NCBI RefSeq assembly: GCF_052057775.1
Contig: NZ_CP195121.1
Coordinates: 930,001 to 994,000 of the forward strand
DNA length: 64,000 nucleotides
Reading direction: 5' to 3'
From: Methanococcoides sp052057775
GTDB taxonomy: Archaea > Halobacteriota > Methanosarcinia > Methanosarcinales > Methanosarcinaceae
The position numbers and the translations under genes are program-made. The notes below the pieces were generated by a model. That model saw nothing but the letters and a program-made list of their open reading frames with translations. It did no database searches and was not told the origin of the DNA. Shown piece by piece: positions 43,095 to 51,511 of this stretch. Position 1 is the first letter of the stretch. Every line of letters starts with the position of its first letter.

Positions 43095-45002
43095 ATGCAG
43101 TTATTACTTATCCATTCTGATTATATTGAATATGAGGTAAAAAAGAGTACCCCTGTTGCTGAAAAGATTGAGGATTCCTTCAAGAAGGGGCGCCTTGAGG
43201 AAGCACTTACGGCTTTCATGGCCGTTGAGAGCTTTGATGAGGCTGACCCGCAGCAGGTGATAGATAGGGCAGTAGCAGAGATCGAGAAGGTCGCTACTCA
43301 GGTGAAGGCAGAGAGTGTGATGCTGTATCCTTATGCACACTTAAGTTCTGACCTTTCATCTCCCAAGGTCGCTGTAGCCGTTCTCAAGAGCATCGAGAAG
43401 GAACTTACTGGCAAGTACAATGTCATGAGGGCACCTTTTGGCTGGTACAAGGCGTTCAGCATCAGCTGTAAGGGTCACCCGCTCTCCGAGCTTTCACGTA
43501 CCATCAGGCCGGACGAGTCTGCTGCCTGTGGCGAGGCAATGGTGGTCAAAGAGGAGAAGGAAGAGGTTGTTTCCGAAGCACTGAAAGCAGAGGACACTGC
43601 AAAGTCCTACTGGCGCATTCTGACCCCCGATGGCGAGCTTCATGATGCTGAAGGCTTTGATTTTACCGGGTATGACAACCTGAAGAAGTTCGTTGATTAT
43701 GAGCTCACCAAGAACAGGAACATTGACAAGGCACCACCACATGTGGAACTGATGCGCAGGCTTGAGATCGCAGATTATGAGCCCGGTTCCGATTCCGGTA
43801 ACATGCGTTACTATCCTAAGGGAAGGCTGATGAAGTCACTTCTCGAGAACTTCGTTATTGATGAATCTACAAAGATGGGTGCAATGGAGGTAGAGACACC
43901 TCTGATGTATGATATGAACCACCCTACCCTGAAGAAGTATCTTGACAGGTTCCCTGCACGTCAGTACTCCATCGAGTCAGACAAGCGCCATATGTTCCTC
44001 AGGTTCGCTGCCTGCTTCGGCCAGTTCCTGATGAACCACGACATGACAATCTCATACAGGCATCTCCCGCTCAAGATGATCGAGCTTACCAGGTACAGTT
44101 TCAGGAAGGAACAGCGCGGTGAGCTTGTGGGTCTCAGGAGACTGCGTGCTTTCACAATGCCTGATATGCACACTCTTTGTCCTGATATGGAAGGCTCTGT
44201 TGCCCAGTTTGGTGAACAGTACAGCATGTGTATCGATACCCTGAGCAAGATCGGTATCGATGTTAGTGACTTTGAGGTTGCCATACGCTTCACACGTGAC
44301 TTCTACGAGAGCAACACCGACTTCATCACAGACCTTGCAAGAAAGGTCAACAAACCTGTCCTTGTGGAGATGTGGGATACAAGGTTCTTTTACTTCGTCC
44401 TTAAGTTCGAGTTCAACTTCGTGGATGCCATCGCAAAGGCCAGTGCATTGTCCACTGTGCAGATCGATGTGGAGAATGCTGAGCGCTATGACATCAATTA
44501 CATTGATTCTGATGGTGAAGCAAAGCGTCCTGTCGTCCTTCACTGCTCTCCGAGCGGAGCTATTGAGAGGTGTATCTATGCCCTTCTAGAAAAGGCAGCA
44601 ATGGATGCAGAGGCCGGCAAGGTTCCGAACCTCCCTGTATGGCTGTCCCCTACTCAGGTCCGTGTGATCCCTATTGCCGAGAGGCATATGGAGTTTGCCA
44701 ACAAGGTTGCAGATGCCCTTCATTGCCGTGTGGACATTGATGACCGCGAGGAGACAATCGGCAAGAAAATCCGTGAGGCAGGTCGTGAATGGATCCCGTA
44801 TGTGGCAGTTATCGGTGATTCGGAGGTTGAAAGCGGTAAGGTCAACGTGACCATTCGTGCTGAATCCGATCCAAAGAAGCCAATGAAGGTGGAAATGACT
44901 GCAGAGGAGCTTAATGAGCGTGTCCTCTCTGAGATCGGCGATATGCCATACCGCAGCTTACCTCTTGCAAAGTTACTTTCAATGAGGCCAAAGTTCCTTT
45001 GA
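43095..45002 (+). CDS. thrS: Threonyl-tRNA synthetase, archaeal type
   Basis: Charges tRNA-Thr. The 635 residues begin with the archaeal editing domain, a D-Tyr-tRNA deacylase-like fold that clears Ser-tRNA-Thr (MQLLLIHSDYIEYEV, YPYAHLSSDLSSPKVA, about 1-145), in place of the bacterial TGS and editing modules. Class II motifs follow: LLENFVIDESTKMGAMEVETPLMYD (motif 1), FRKEQRGELVGLRRLRAFTMPDMH (motif 2), and SPSGAIERCIYALLE (motif 3). The C-terminal anticodon-binding domain contains WLSPTQVRVIPI. GGTGAGATC precedes the ATG. Confidence 0.97.
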   Translation: MQLLLIHSDYIEYEVKKSTPVAEKIEDSFKKGRLEEALTAFMAVESFDEADPQQVIDRAVAEIEKVATQVKAESVMLYPYAHLSSDLSSPKVAVAVLKSIEKELTGKYNVMRAPFGWYKAFSISCKGHPLSELSRTIRPDESAACGEAMVVKEEKEEVVSEALKAEDTAKSYWRILTPDGELHDAEGFDFTGYDNLKKFVDYELTKNRNIDKAPPHVELMRRLEIADYEPGSDSGNMRYYPKGRLMKSLLENFVIDESTKMGAMEVETPLMYDMNHPTLKKYLDRFPARQYSIESDKRHMFLRFAACFGQFLMNHDMTISYRHLPLKMIELTRYSFRKEQRGELVGLRRLRAFTMPDMHTLCPDMEGSVAQFGEQYSMCIDTLSKIGIDVSDFEVAIRFTRDFYESNTDFITDLARKVNKPVLVEMWDTRFFYFVLKFEFNFVDAIAKASALSTVQIDVENAERYDINYIDSDGEAKRPVVLHCSPSGAIERCIYALLEKAAMDAEAGKVPNLPVWLSPTQVRVIPIAERHMEFANKVADALHCRVDIDDREETIGKKIREAGREWIPYVAVIGDSEVESGKVNVTIRAESDPKKPMKVEMTAEELNERVLSEIGDMPYRSLPLAKLLSMRPKFL

Positions 45003-45035
45003 ACAGGTAACTTAATAGATATCCAAAGTGTGCTC

Positions 45036-45326
45036 ATGTCCGGGAATAATGATATTGCCTGTGCGGAGATATATGTCTCCGGCAGGGTCCAGGGTGTATA
45101 CTTCAGGGCATTCACCCTTAAGGTAGCTGCAAGGCTTGGTCTGGTCGGCTACGCCCAGAATCTCCCGGACGGGCGCGTGAAGGTCATTGCACAGGGGGAA
45201 AAGTCTCTCATATTGGAGTTGGTGGATAACCTGCGAATAGGGCCTGAACTTTCCAGTGTTGAGGATCTTGACATTAACTGGTCAGCTCCTTTTGATGAGC
45301 TCACCGAATTCTTTATCAAAAGATGA
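45036..45326 (+). CDS. acyP: Acylphosphatase
   Basis: A 96-residue acylphosphatase that hydrolyses carboxyl-phosphate bonds such as those of acetyl phosphate or 1,3-bisphosphoglycerate. The phosphate loop is SGRVQGVYFRAF, with the catalytic arginine R in VYFRAF, and the catalytic asparagine is in GYAQNLPDGRV. ATG 45036 is preferred to GTG 45030. It follows thrS after 33 nt. Confidence 0.93.
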   Translation: MSGNNDIACAEIYVSGRVQGVYFRAFTLKVAARLGLVGYAQNLPDGRVKVIAQGEKSLILELVDNLRIGPELSSVEDLDINWSAPFDELTEFFIKR

Positions 45327-45431
45327 ATGTTTTGTAATGTTTGTCCATAGTTCCCTCTATGGTTTTAACTATATTCGGAACTTTTTTACTTTTTGATCAT
45401 GTGACTTAGTGCTTGATCCGTCTTGCCGCTT

Positions 45432-45638
45432 TCAGTATCCTGTCTCTTCAAAGATCTCGTATTCTGTCTCAGCAAGTTTCTTCTCTATTTCTTCGATGTC
45501 AAGTACCTCTTTTAGTTCTGCCAGGCAATCCATGCAAATATGGGTGTGTCCGACGATGCGGCCTTCAGCAACCTCCTTTCCATATTCGCCTTCCACTCCT
45601 GCTTCTGCACAAATCTTCCCACAAAAAATGCAACCCAT
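45432..45638 (-). CDS. Small cysteine-rich (zinc-ribbon-like) protein
   Basis: A 68-residue hypothetical protein with CIFC (3-6), C10, and HICMDC (33-38), enough for a single zinc site, then an acidic helical tail (EIEKKLAETEYEIFEETGY). GGAGTGG lies just upstream of ATG 45638. The family is not recognised; it may be a protein- or nucleic-acid-binding adaptor. It converges on acyP. Confidence 0.65.
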   Translation of the reverse strand: MGCIFCGKICAEAGVEGEYGKEVAEGRIVGHTHICMDCLAELKEVLDIEEIEKKLAETEYEIFEETGY

Positions 45639-45783
45639 TTATACCACTCCTTGATGGATCTATTGCCCCCTCCATCTGTATAAAGTTTAATTAATGTCCA
45701 TATATAACATTGTCGATGTGTGATTGTTGTTGTTTATTGTCGTGGGATGATTATTTACTCTTGAGTTCCAATATCCTGTTTTG

Positions 45784-46260
45784 ATGTCAGAACATGAGCA
45801 GAATGAGAACTTGTCTGTGAAAAGATCTGAGCTGAAAGCACCTTTTTTTGTATATCAAAAAAAGCTTGAAATGATGGAGGATCTCCTTAATGAACTTCAT
45901 GAATGTTCAAATAAAGGTGATATTATTGTTGTTGAAGGGAAGAGGGATGTAATCTCCCTGAGAAAATTAGGTTTCCATGGGGATATTGAGCTTGCAACCC
46001 ATCGTCCTCTTACGGAGCTTACCTCTAAGATCGTTGATAGTGGTAAAAAAGCGATAATTCTGACAGACTGGGATCGGCGTGGTGACATTCTGGCTTCAAA
46101 GATCTCAGAAGACCTCAGGTACTTTGATGTCGATGTTGATGTGTATGTCCGTGAACGTTTAAGTTCTATGGTAAAAAAAGAGATCAAAGATGTGGAGAGC
46201 CTTTATTCCTATGTTGTTAAACTTAGGAAGCTCGCAAGTGATCCACATCAGGCGGTATAA
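45784..46260 (+). CDS. Toprim-domain protein (UPF0292-like)
   Basis: A 158-residue protein with one Toprim domain (about residues 45-125): DIIVVEGKRDVISLRKLG holds the conserved glutamate, and AIILTDWDRRGDILA the DxD motif. This is the metal-binding core shared with DnaG primases and topoisomerases. It matches the short archaeal stand-alone Toprim proteins sometimes labelled UPF0292; their function is not known (RNase M5-like or primase-like activity is possible). ATG 45784 is chosen over TTG 45781. Its last 13 nt overlap the convergent zinc-ribbon gene. Confidence 0.82.
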   Translation: MSEHEQNENLSVKRSELKAPFFVYQKKLEMMEDLLNELHECSNKGDIIVVEGKRDVISLRKLGFHGDIELATHRPLTELTSKIVDSGKKAIILTDWDRRGDILASKISEDLRYFDVDVDVYVRERLSSMVKKEIKDVESLYSYVVKLRKLASDPHQAV

Positions 46261-46403
46261 GCGGATTGTTCTGAAATGCTGAATGCAGGGTCTATGGAGG
46301 TTGTTCTTCCACATTTTTTACAATAGTACATGGCGTTATCGCCAATACGCATTATCTTCAGGTCCACATCACACATGTGACACTTCAGGACTGTATCCAA
46401 CAT
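46248..46403 (-). CDS. 51-residue zinc-ribbon protein
   Basis: Found by translating the complementary strand. The protein reads MLDTVLKCHMCDVDLK, then MYYCKKCGRTTSIDP, and ends SISEQSAYTA. C8-x2-C11 and C28-x2-C31 would bind one zinc ion. GGAGTGAGGT sits upstream of ATG 46403, inside the end of the upstream zinc-ribbon gene. The stop lies within the 3' end of the convergent Toprim gene. It is not a recognised family; nucleic-acid or protein binding is a guess. Confidence 0.7.
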   Translation of the reverse strand: MLDTVLKCHMCDVDLKIMRIGDNAMYYCKKCGRTTSIDPAFSISEQSAYTA

Positions 46404-46409
46404 TTTACC

Positions 46410-46547
46410 TCACTCCAGAATTGTAATGGAGTCAAGCCTTGCAGTTCCTGCCTCTGTCCAGTATTTACAGACATTGCAAACCTGTATGTTATCCCCTTTC
46501 AATTCAAGTCTTGAGCTACATTTTGGACACTTATTTAATGTTTTCAT
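46410..46547 (-). CDS. 45-residue zinc-ribbon protein
   Basis: A second short zinc ribbon: MKTLNKCPKCSSRLEL, then NIQVCNVCKYWTEAGTARL, ending DSITILE. C7-x2-C10 and C24-x2-C27 match a classical rubredoxin-like knuckle pair. The gap to the downstream zinc-ribbon gene is 6 nt and the ribosome-binding site of that gene lies at this gene's end, so the two are co-translated. The start context (GGGA about 10 nt upstream) is weak. Confidence 0.65.
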   Translation of the reverse strand: MKTLNKCPKCSSRLELKGDNIQVCNVCKYWTEAGTARLDSITILE

Positions 46548-46708
46548 TTTACGTCTTCCCCTTTCTGAATATCTATCTCACAGAGGGAACATGGCCTACG
46601 ATGATATGCATAAGTGTGTCTTGAGTTTCCCACTCCCCAAACACGCCCATATTCCCTCTGCTGTCGTTATTGAAACGACGCCCCCCCGTATCCTGACGGG
46701 ACAGTAAA

Positions 46709-46720
46709 CCTATATAAATA
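46709..46720 (+). promoter_or_regulatory. TATA box upstream of thiI
   Basis: CCTATATAAATA is an excellent archaeal TATA match about 96 nt ahead of the thiI ATG, suggesting a leader of 65-70 nt. The preceding sequence contains a run of seven C (46681-46687), unusual in this AT-rich intergenic DNA. Confidence 0.55.
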
Positions 46721-46815
46721 ACTCATTAATATTTATATTTTTCTATGGAATGGTCTTTTTGGGTTCTTTTGCCTTTACCCAATAGCTTAAAAAAGATGTA
46801 TGAATACTATGCACC

Positions 46816-47994
46816 ATGTATGATGTGGTTATTGTGAGGTATGGTGAACTGGCCCTTAAGAGCCAGGGTGTCAGGAACCTTTATGAAAGGATACTGGTCC
46901 GTAACCTTGAAGCCATGCTGAAGCAGGAAAACGTTTCTTTCTCCAGGGTTTACAGGGAATGGGGACGAATTTTCATAGAATCTGATGATCCGAACGCTGC
47001 AAAGGCAGCTGCAGATGTTTTTGGAGTAGTGTCCGCTTCTTCTGCAATTAAGGTGGAAGCTGATGTTGCTGCTGCTGCAAAGGTATGTGCTGACATCGGT
47101 GCTGATATTGTCAAAGATGGAGAAACCTTTGGTATCCGTGCACGTCGCTCGGGTAAACACGGTTTGTCTTCCACAGACATTGGCCGCCTCTGTGGAGATG
47201 CAGTATGGAATCGTCTTGAATCCCTTGGAAGGACTCCGAAGGTTGATCTTTCTGATCCTGATCATGAGATATCCGTGGAGATGAGGCAGAACAGGGCTTA
47301 TGTTTTCACCGATATCGTGAAAGGTGTAGGTGGATTGCCTCTTGGAACTCAGGGCAAGATGGTCGTCCTGATGTCCGGTGGAATCGATTCTCCGGTGGCA
47401 GCCTGGCTTATGATGAGGAGAGGTGTGAAGATAATACCTGTCTATGCCAACAATTCTCCGTTCTCTGATGACAGAGCACGTGAAAGGGCAATTAAATGTG
47501 TGGAAGTATTGCAGAGGTGGTCCCCTGCAGATCCTATCAAGATGTATGATGTTCCACACGGGGCTAATCTTGATTCATTCAGAAATCTCTGTAATGAGAA
47601 GAACACTTGCCTTCTCTGTAAACGTACTATGTATCGCATGGCATATGAGATCATGAAAAAGGAAGGTGCTGACGGCATAATCACCGGCTCATCCATTGGT
47701 CAGGTTGCTTCTCAGACGGCTCCTAATATGCATGCTGAGATCTACGGGCTTGGTATACCTCTCTATCATCCGTTGATAGGACTTGACAAGACCGAGATCA
47801 TTGATTTCGCAAGGCGCATAGGTACCTATGAAGTATCCATTTTGCCAACTTCCGGATGTGGTGCGGTTCCTGAGCATCCTGAGATCAATGCAAGTTTTGA
47901 TCTGATAGTCAGGGAAGAGGAAAAGCTTGACATTGAAGATATGGTAAAAGAAGCTGTTGCGAACGCAAAGTCCTTCTTTGTAAAAGATAATTGA
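46816..47994 (+). CDS. thiI: tRNA 4-thiouridine synthase ThiI
   Basis: Adenylates and thiolates U8 of tRNAs. The 392 residues hold a ferredoxin-like and THUMP RNA-binding region (about 1-165) and an ATP-pyrophosphatase domain with PP-loop SGGIDS (187-192). There is no C-terminal rhodanese domain or its catalytic Cys. Instead C265-x2-C268 (NTCLLCK) and C348 (TSGCGAVP) stand in the positions described for methanococcal ThiI, where they hold an iron-sulfur cluster used with free sulfide. A hairpin with T-rich tail follows the stop. Confidence 0.95.
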   Translation: MYDVVIVRYGELALKSQGVRNLYERILVRNLEAMLKQENVSFSRVYREWGRIFIESDDPNAAKAAADVFGVVSASSAIKVEADVAAAAKVCADIGADIVKDGETFGIRARRSGKHGLSSTDIGRLCGDAVWNRLESLGRTPKVDLSDPDHEISVEMRQNRAYVFTDIVKGVGGLPLGTQGKMVVLMSGGIDSPVAAWLMMRRGVKIIPVYANNSPFSDDRARERAIKCVEVLQRWSPADPIKMYDVPHGANLDSFRNLCNEKNTCLLCKRTMYRMAYEIMKKEGADGIITGSSIGQVASQTAPNMHAEIYGLGIPLYHPLIGLDKTEIIDFARRIGTYEVSILPTSGCGAVPEHPEINASFDLIVREEEKLDIEDMVKEAVANAKSFFVKDN

Positions 47995-48000
47995 TCAGTT

Positions 48001-48028
48001 TGAGTGATGGGCTTTGTTCTTTCACTCA
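48001..48028 (+). terminator. Hairpin and T-rich tail after thiI
   Basis: TGAGTGA (48001-48007) and TCACTCA (48022-48028) form a 7-bp stem with a 14-nt loop, followed after about 20 nt by attattttttattttt. It begins 7 nt past the stop. Confidence 0.5.
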
Positions 48029-48153
48029 TTGATCTGTTCCTTCTATTATTTTTTATTTTTCATAGTGTTTACATAAGTGCATAATCTCTTTTCATCCTAC
48101 ATAGGGACGTCAAAAATAACTTGTAAGAACAGGATTACTCTCTATTTCTGAGG

Positions 48154-48225
48154 TGGACTCGGCGGGATTTGAACCCGCGGCCTTTACGTTGCGAACGTAA
48201 CGATCTCCCCCTGATCTACGAGCCC
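48154..48225 (-). tRNA. tRNA-Ala(CGC)
   Basis: 72 nt on the complementary strand. Acceptor GGGCTCG/CGAGTCC with one G-T pair; D stem GATC/GATC; anticodon stem TTACG/CGTAA with loop TTCGCAA, giving CGC (Ala); T arm GCGGG TTCAAAT CCCGC; discriminator A. No intron. The Ala identity pair G3-U70 is the G-T pair in the acceptor. No separate TATA box is obvious. Confidence 0.95.
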
Positions 48226-48239
48226 GCTATAATGATGTG

Positions 48240-48272
48240 AACTAAAAAGAAAGAAAAGAAAAAAGAAAAAGT
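48240..48272 (-). terminator. Pyrimidine tract between EF-1beta and tRNA-Ala
   Basis: Read leftward, the DNA is CTTTTTCTTTTTTCTTTTC and more T-rich bases, the type of U-run used for archaeal termination. It lies directly after the EF-1beta stop, so it either ends that operon or only attenuates read-through into tRNA-Ala. Confidence 0.5.
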
Positions 48273-48282
48273 TCCTGTGCGA

Positions 48283-48552
48283 TTATACAGGTCTGCCCAG
48301 ATCGGTAACCTGTACGCTCTCTACACCGGAAACTGCTGCAAAAGCCTCTTCAACAGATTCGGTGCCGCCCTCAAGGTCGCCTACAAGGACTACTACCTTG
48401 AGTGCTTTAAGGCCGAATGCAACAGGCTCTACCTCTGATCCGTAGATAGATGCGCCTTCAGGCAATGCTGCTTCGAGCTTGCTCTTCAGGTCTTCAAGAT
48501 CTGTGTCTACGCCCTCTGGCATAATTTTCATTGTTGCTGCTACTTCTCCCAT
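48283..48552 (-). CDS. Translation elongation factor 1-beta
   Basis: Archaeal EF-1beta promotes GDP/GTP exchange on EF-1alpha. The 89-residue protein (MGEVAATMKIMPEGVDTDL onward) has the alpha-beta sandwich of the C-terminal guanine-exchange domain, with GLKALKVVVLVGDLEGGTE. ATG 48552 is favoured over ATG 48558, because GAGGG is spaced 6 nt from it. It follows the zinc-ribbon gene by about 9 nt; this pairing is conserved in many Euryarchaeota. Confidence 0.94.
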   Translation of the reverse strand: MGEVAATMKIMPEGVDTDLEDLKSKLEAALPEGASIYGSEVEPVAFGLKALKVVVLVGDLEGGTESVEEAFAAVSGVESVQVTDLGRPV

Positions 48553-48561
48553 GTTCATCCC

Positions 48562-48726
48562 TCATGGTCCTACAAAGCCGCATTTAGGGCACTTGTAAGG
48601 GTTGCTCTGTTGTCTGCACTTGGTACATCTTCCGAGCTCGGTGTCACATGACGGGCAAGGGAATCTTGTGAATCCCGTCTCGACAAGGCGAACTCCACAT
48701 GATGTGCATTGTTCAACTTTTGCCAT
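48562..48726 (-). CDS. 54-residue zinc-finger protein (HVO_2753 type)
   Basis: Translation of the complementary strand gives MAKVEQCTSCGVRLVE onward, with four CxxC pairs (CTSC, CPSC, CTKC, CPKC), enough for two zinc sites, ending GFVGP. It matches the short HVO_2753-family proteins encoded next to EF-1beta in many archaea. The haloarchaeal homologue is reported to affect swarming and biofilm formation; the biochemical function is not known. It stands first in the two-gene unit. Confidence 0.85.
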   Translation of the reverse strand: MAKVEQCTSCGVRLVETGFTRFPCPSCDTELGRCTKCRQQSNPYKCPKCGFVGP

Positions 48727-48827
48727 TGTAATTCTCCTTTTAATTCTATAAACGTGTATAATGCTTGAACGAAACGCTTCGTGTCGCGATAAGCTATAAC
48801 GGTTTCAGTACATACTCGGTATATAAT

Positions 48828-49460
48828 TTAAATATTCCCCTTGATGTATGTTCCCTTCACAACCTTTCTTTCGATAGCGGCAACGACCCTTTCCGGGTAA
48901 TTTCCGTTTATGATGGTACAGTCCATGCAATAGCAGGCCAATATTTTCGGTAATATTCGGTCGGCGCAGGTCTCTCCCATGCTTTCGAGTTCGTTAGCAG
49001 TGATCTCCTCTATCAGTTCATCTCTTTCCAGAACGCCATCGACATCTGTGGCTTTGATGAACATTGCTCCTGTTCGCCGTGCCACCCATGCTGCAATGGT
49101 GTCTGATGTCACATCCCATGAATGTTCCAGTTCATCAGTATCCTTGAGCATCTTGTAAGGAAGCAGAATGGAGACTCCCTTTGGTATATGGTCCGTATCA
49201 TCTATCAAAGGTATGCCGGTCATGTCATTAAGCATGTATGCATATTGTTCCATTGATGCTATTGCCATCCAGTGGGATGCATCATCAGTCAGTGAATATT
49301 TTCGGCTGGCTTCCCTGATCGAATTGGCAAAGATGCCTCCGCCAGGTACTACCAGTATCTTAACATCGTTTTCTCTGTCTCCAAAGTGTGAATCGACTTC
49401 TTTTAGCAGATTTTCGGCTTGCTCTATCAGGCTGCCGCCTAGCTTGAGGACTACTTTCAT
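48828..49460 (-). CDS. mfnE: 5-(aminomethyl)-3-furanmethanol phosphate kinase
   Basis: Amino-acid-kinase-fold enzyme that phosphorylates the furan methyl phosphate intermediate of methanofuran synthesis to a diphosphate. The 210 residues begin with VLKLGGSLI and contain VVPGGGIFANSIR and KATDVDGVLERDE, which bind nucleotide and phosphate. Older annotation calls this family uridylate kinase-like. The position after mfnF and mfnD makes the MfnE assignment firm. The AUG lies 20 nt past the mfnF stop, with a weak ribosome site. Confidence 0.88.
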   Translation of the reverse strand: MKVVLKLGGSLIEQAENLLKEVDSHFGDRENDVKILVVPGGGIFANSIREASRKYSLTDDASHWMAIASMEQYAYMLNDMTGIPLIDDTDHIPKGVSILLPYKMLKDTDELEHSWDVTSDTIAAWVARRTGAMFIKATDVDGVLERDELIEEITANELESMGETCADRILPKILACYCMDCTIINGNYPERVVAAIERKVVKGTYIKGNI

Positions 49461-49480
49461 TCCTTAATGGTCCGTATGTC

Positions 49481-50458
49481 TTAATTCATGTTCTCGCTTT
49501 CAAGCAGCTTTGCTGCAGCATAAGCAGGGAAGACCTTTGAGATCTCGGCTCCCCACTTGTCGGATGCAGAGAAGCAATCAAGACCAAGGCGCATTGCAGC
49601 TTCTTCGATCATGAACTCTCCCAGTCCGGCTGAAACTATAATGTCAAGGCCGTTCTTCTCTGCAACAGTGGATATCGCTTCACCTAGCATTGATATCTGT
49701 GTTTCCTTCGCATCTTTTGCTATCTTGAGGATATCTTCTTCGGAGATCTCTGCAAGGTCGGCACACACTACGCGTGCAAGCCTTCTCATACAATCGATCC
49801 TGTCCTTGCCTGCGCCATCTGCGGTCTCGCATGTGAACAGTTCGCTGTTGATATCTCCAAGAAGCATGTATGCGTCTGCAGTTGTTGCGAAAAGCTCGGA
49901 TGATACTCTGCATGTTCCTTCTTCCAGTTCTACTGTCTTTAGCAGGGCTGCAAGGTTTGTGCGCAGGGTTCCTGCATAGACCAGCTCACTTCGAAGCAGC
50001 CTGGAGAAATCGGTGTGCCCTGCCAGATGATTTCCGTCCTTGATGGGGATTATATCACTGGTGGTGCTTCCCACATCCACAAAGATACAATCGCCTACCT
50101 CTTTTCCAATAAGGCGTGCAGATGCGGCCCAGTTAGCAGCGGCAAGGTCTCTCGTCTTAAGGGTGCTGTCCTGGAAATATCCGGTGTTGTTCACGTATTT
50201 GATCTCACAGTCAAAAGCGTTATTTACAGCGTCCATAATGAAGCTGATCCCCTCGTCCTTGTCAGCAAAGCAGTCCGCGAGTTCTCCTGTCATCACAACG
50301 GCCAGTCCGTCCGGATCAAGCCTTTCTGCAAGTTCCTTAAGGGCCGATGGGAGTGTTGTGTCCTTCCATAAAGGGATGTAGAGGAGTTCCTTGATCTCCT
50401 CATCAGATGAAGCAACTTTTGTATTGGCTCCGCCAATATCTATTCCAATATATCTCAT
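49481..50458 (-). CDS. mfnF: Methanofuran precursor synthase MfnF
   Basis: Couples the furan diphosphate made by MfnE to gamma-glutamyl-tyramine, giving the 4-substituted furan core of methanofuran. The 325-residue protein has the hydantoinase/oxoprolinase actin-like fold: YIGIDIGGANTKVA at residues 3-16, FVDVGSTTSDIIPI near residue 130, and VSAGLGEFMI near 285. It shares four bases with mfnD (ATGA), so the two are translated together. Confidence 0.9.
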   Translation of the reverse strand: MRYIGIDIGGANTKVASSDEEIKELLYIPLWKDTTLPSALKELAERLDPDGLAVVMTGELADCFADKDEGISFIMDAVNNAFDCEIKYVNNTGYFQDSTLKTRDLAAANWAASARLIGKEVGDCIFVDVGSTTSDIIPIKDGNHLAGHTDFSRLLRSELVYAGTLRTNLAALLKTVELEEGTCRVSSELFATTADAYMLLGDINSELFTCETADGAGKDRIDCMRRLARVVCADLAEISEEDILKIAKDAKETQISMLGEAISTVAEKNGLDIIVSAGLGEFMIEEAAMRLGLDCFSASDKWGAEISKVFPAYAAAKLLESENMN

Positions 50459-51378
50459 ATCAGTTCCTCTTTGGTGAATGAGTAATTTCCTGTAATACTG
50501 ACCTGCGGAAGTTCTTCCCCGAGTGCGTTTGCGATAAGAAGTTCCGCTATTTCCCTGTCCATTATCTTTGTGATCCCCACAAGGGAAGTTGTTGGTCTCG
50601 GGTTGACATCGATCACATATGGCCTGTCTCCCAGTACGATGTCAACTCCTGTATAACCATTGCATTCAAGCACACGGGTAGCTTCGATTGCTGTTTCGTA
50701 GAGCTCCTGCTTACGTTCGGTGAGGTATGGTGTTGTACATCCGCAGTAATCCACGGCAGAGGTGTCTTTGTCAGGATGGATCTCTATAAGCTGCTTGTTC
50801 ACTGTTAAAGGCATTGTTTCCTTTCCGCAGATGAGGCTGACACTGAGGTGTTCACCGTCAATATACTCGGTTGCTATCTGTCCTTCCTCCAATTCAGGTT
50901 TGTGGGACACAAAAGTATCCTCGGATGCACATCCGAATCTTGGTTTTACTACCCAGCACCTGTCATCGGGAAGGTTCTGCTCCGGAGAGAATGTTTTCGG
51001 GACCGCAACTGATGTGTTCTCCAGTTTTCTTGTGCATTCGAGTTTATCCGAGCAAATGGCTACACAACTGGAGTTGCAGCCCATATTAAGTGTATTTTTA
51101 TCTATTATTGCTGTGATCTCGGCCAGCAGTTCTTCCGGTGCTATTACAAGGGCAGCATCGCAGTCCTGGCTTTGCACATCAAGGACCTTTTTGATGTCCT
51201 CCTCACTCGAAGTGACCGGCTTGCCATTTTCTATTACGGGGCCTGATGATGTGTATATTACTTCATGTCCAAGTTTTGAGAAGCTGGATGCCAGCGTGTG
51301 TAGCATGGCTTTGCCTTCCAGCAGGTAGGTCCCACCCATGCCGGTGCTGACTGCGTATTCAGAAAGAAGTATTTTCAT
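50455..51378 (-). CDS. mfnD: Tyramine-L-glutamate ligase
   Basis: ATP-grasp ligase that joins L-glutamate to tyramine to form gamma-glutamyl-tyramine, an early step of methanofuran synthesis. The 307 residues include the ATP-binding VVKPRFGCASEDTFV, IATEYIDGEHLSVSLICG, and the metal-binding DVNPRPTTSLVG. It is the first gene of the mfnD-mfnF-mfnE unit. GGTGAG-type sequence is present close to ATG 51378. Confidence 0.9.
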   Translation of the reverse strand: MKILLSEYAVSTGMGGTYLLEGKAMLHTLASSFSKLGHEVIYTSSGPVIENGKPVTSSEEDIKKVLDVQSQDCDAALVIAPEELLAEITAIIDKNTLNMGCNSSCVAICSDKLECTRKLENTSVAVPKTFSPEQNLPDDRCWVVKPRFGCASEDTFVSHKPELEEGQIATEYIDGEHLSVSLICGKETMPLTVNKQLIEIHPDKDTSAVDYCGCTTPYLTERKQELYETAIEATRVLECNGYTGVDIVLGDRPYVIDVNPRPTTSLVGITKIMDREIAELLIANALGEELPQVSITGNYSFTKEELI

Positions 51379-51470
51379 GTAAGGTGAGATTCTATCATCT
51401 TATTTGTTATTTACTGTGGATCACTTTTGGATCTTCTATTCTGTCCGATATGCATGCAAAACAATTATTA

Positions 51471-51480
51471 TTTATATAAG
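51471..51480 (+). promoter_or_regulatory. TATA box of the membrane-protein gene
   Basis: TTTATATAAG is about 35-40 nt upstream of the GTG start at 51512, implying a short leader that just accommodates the GAGGG ribosome site at 51499-51503. Confidence 0.6.
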
Positions 51481-51511
51481 CAATACAAATTACAACTCGA
51501 GGGATATATAG

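Noticed and set aside
46426..46707. 93-codon open frame on the plus strand
   Set aside because: It is antisense to the two zinc-ribbon genes, whose cysteine spacing and ribosome site make them the real coding sequence.
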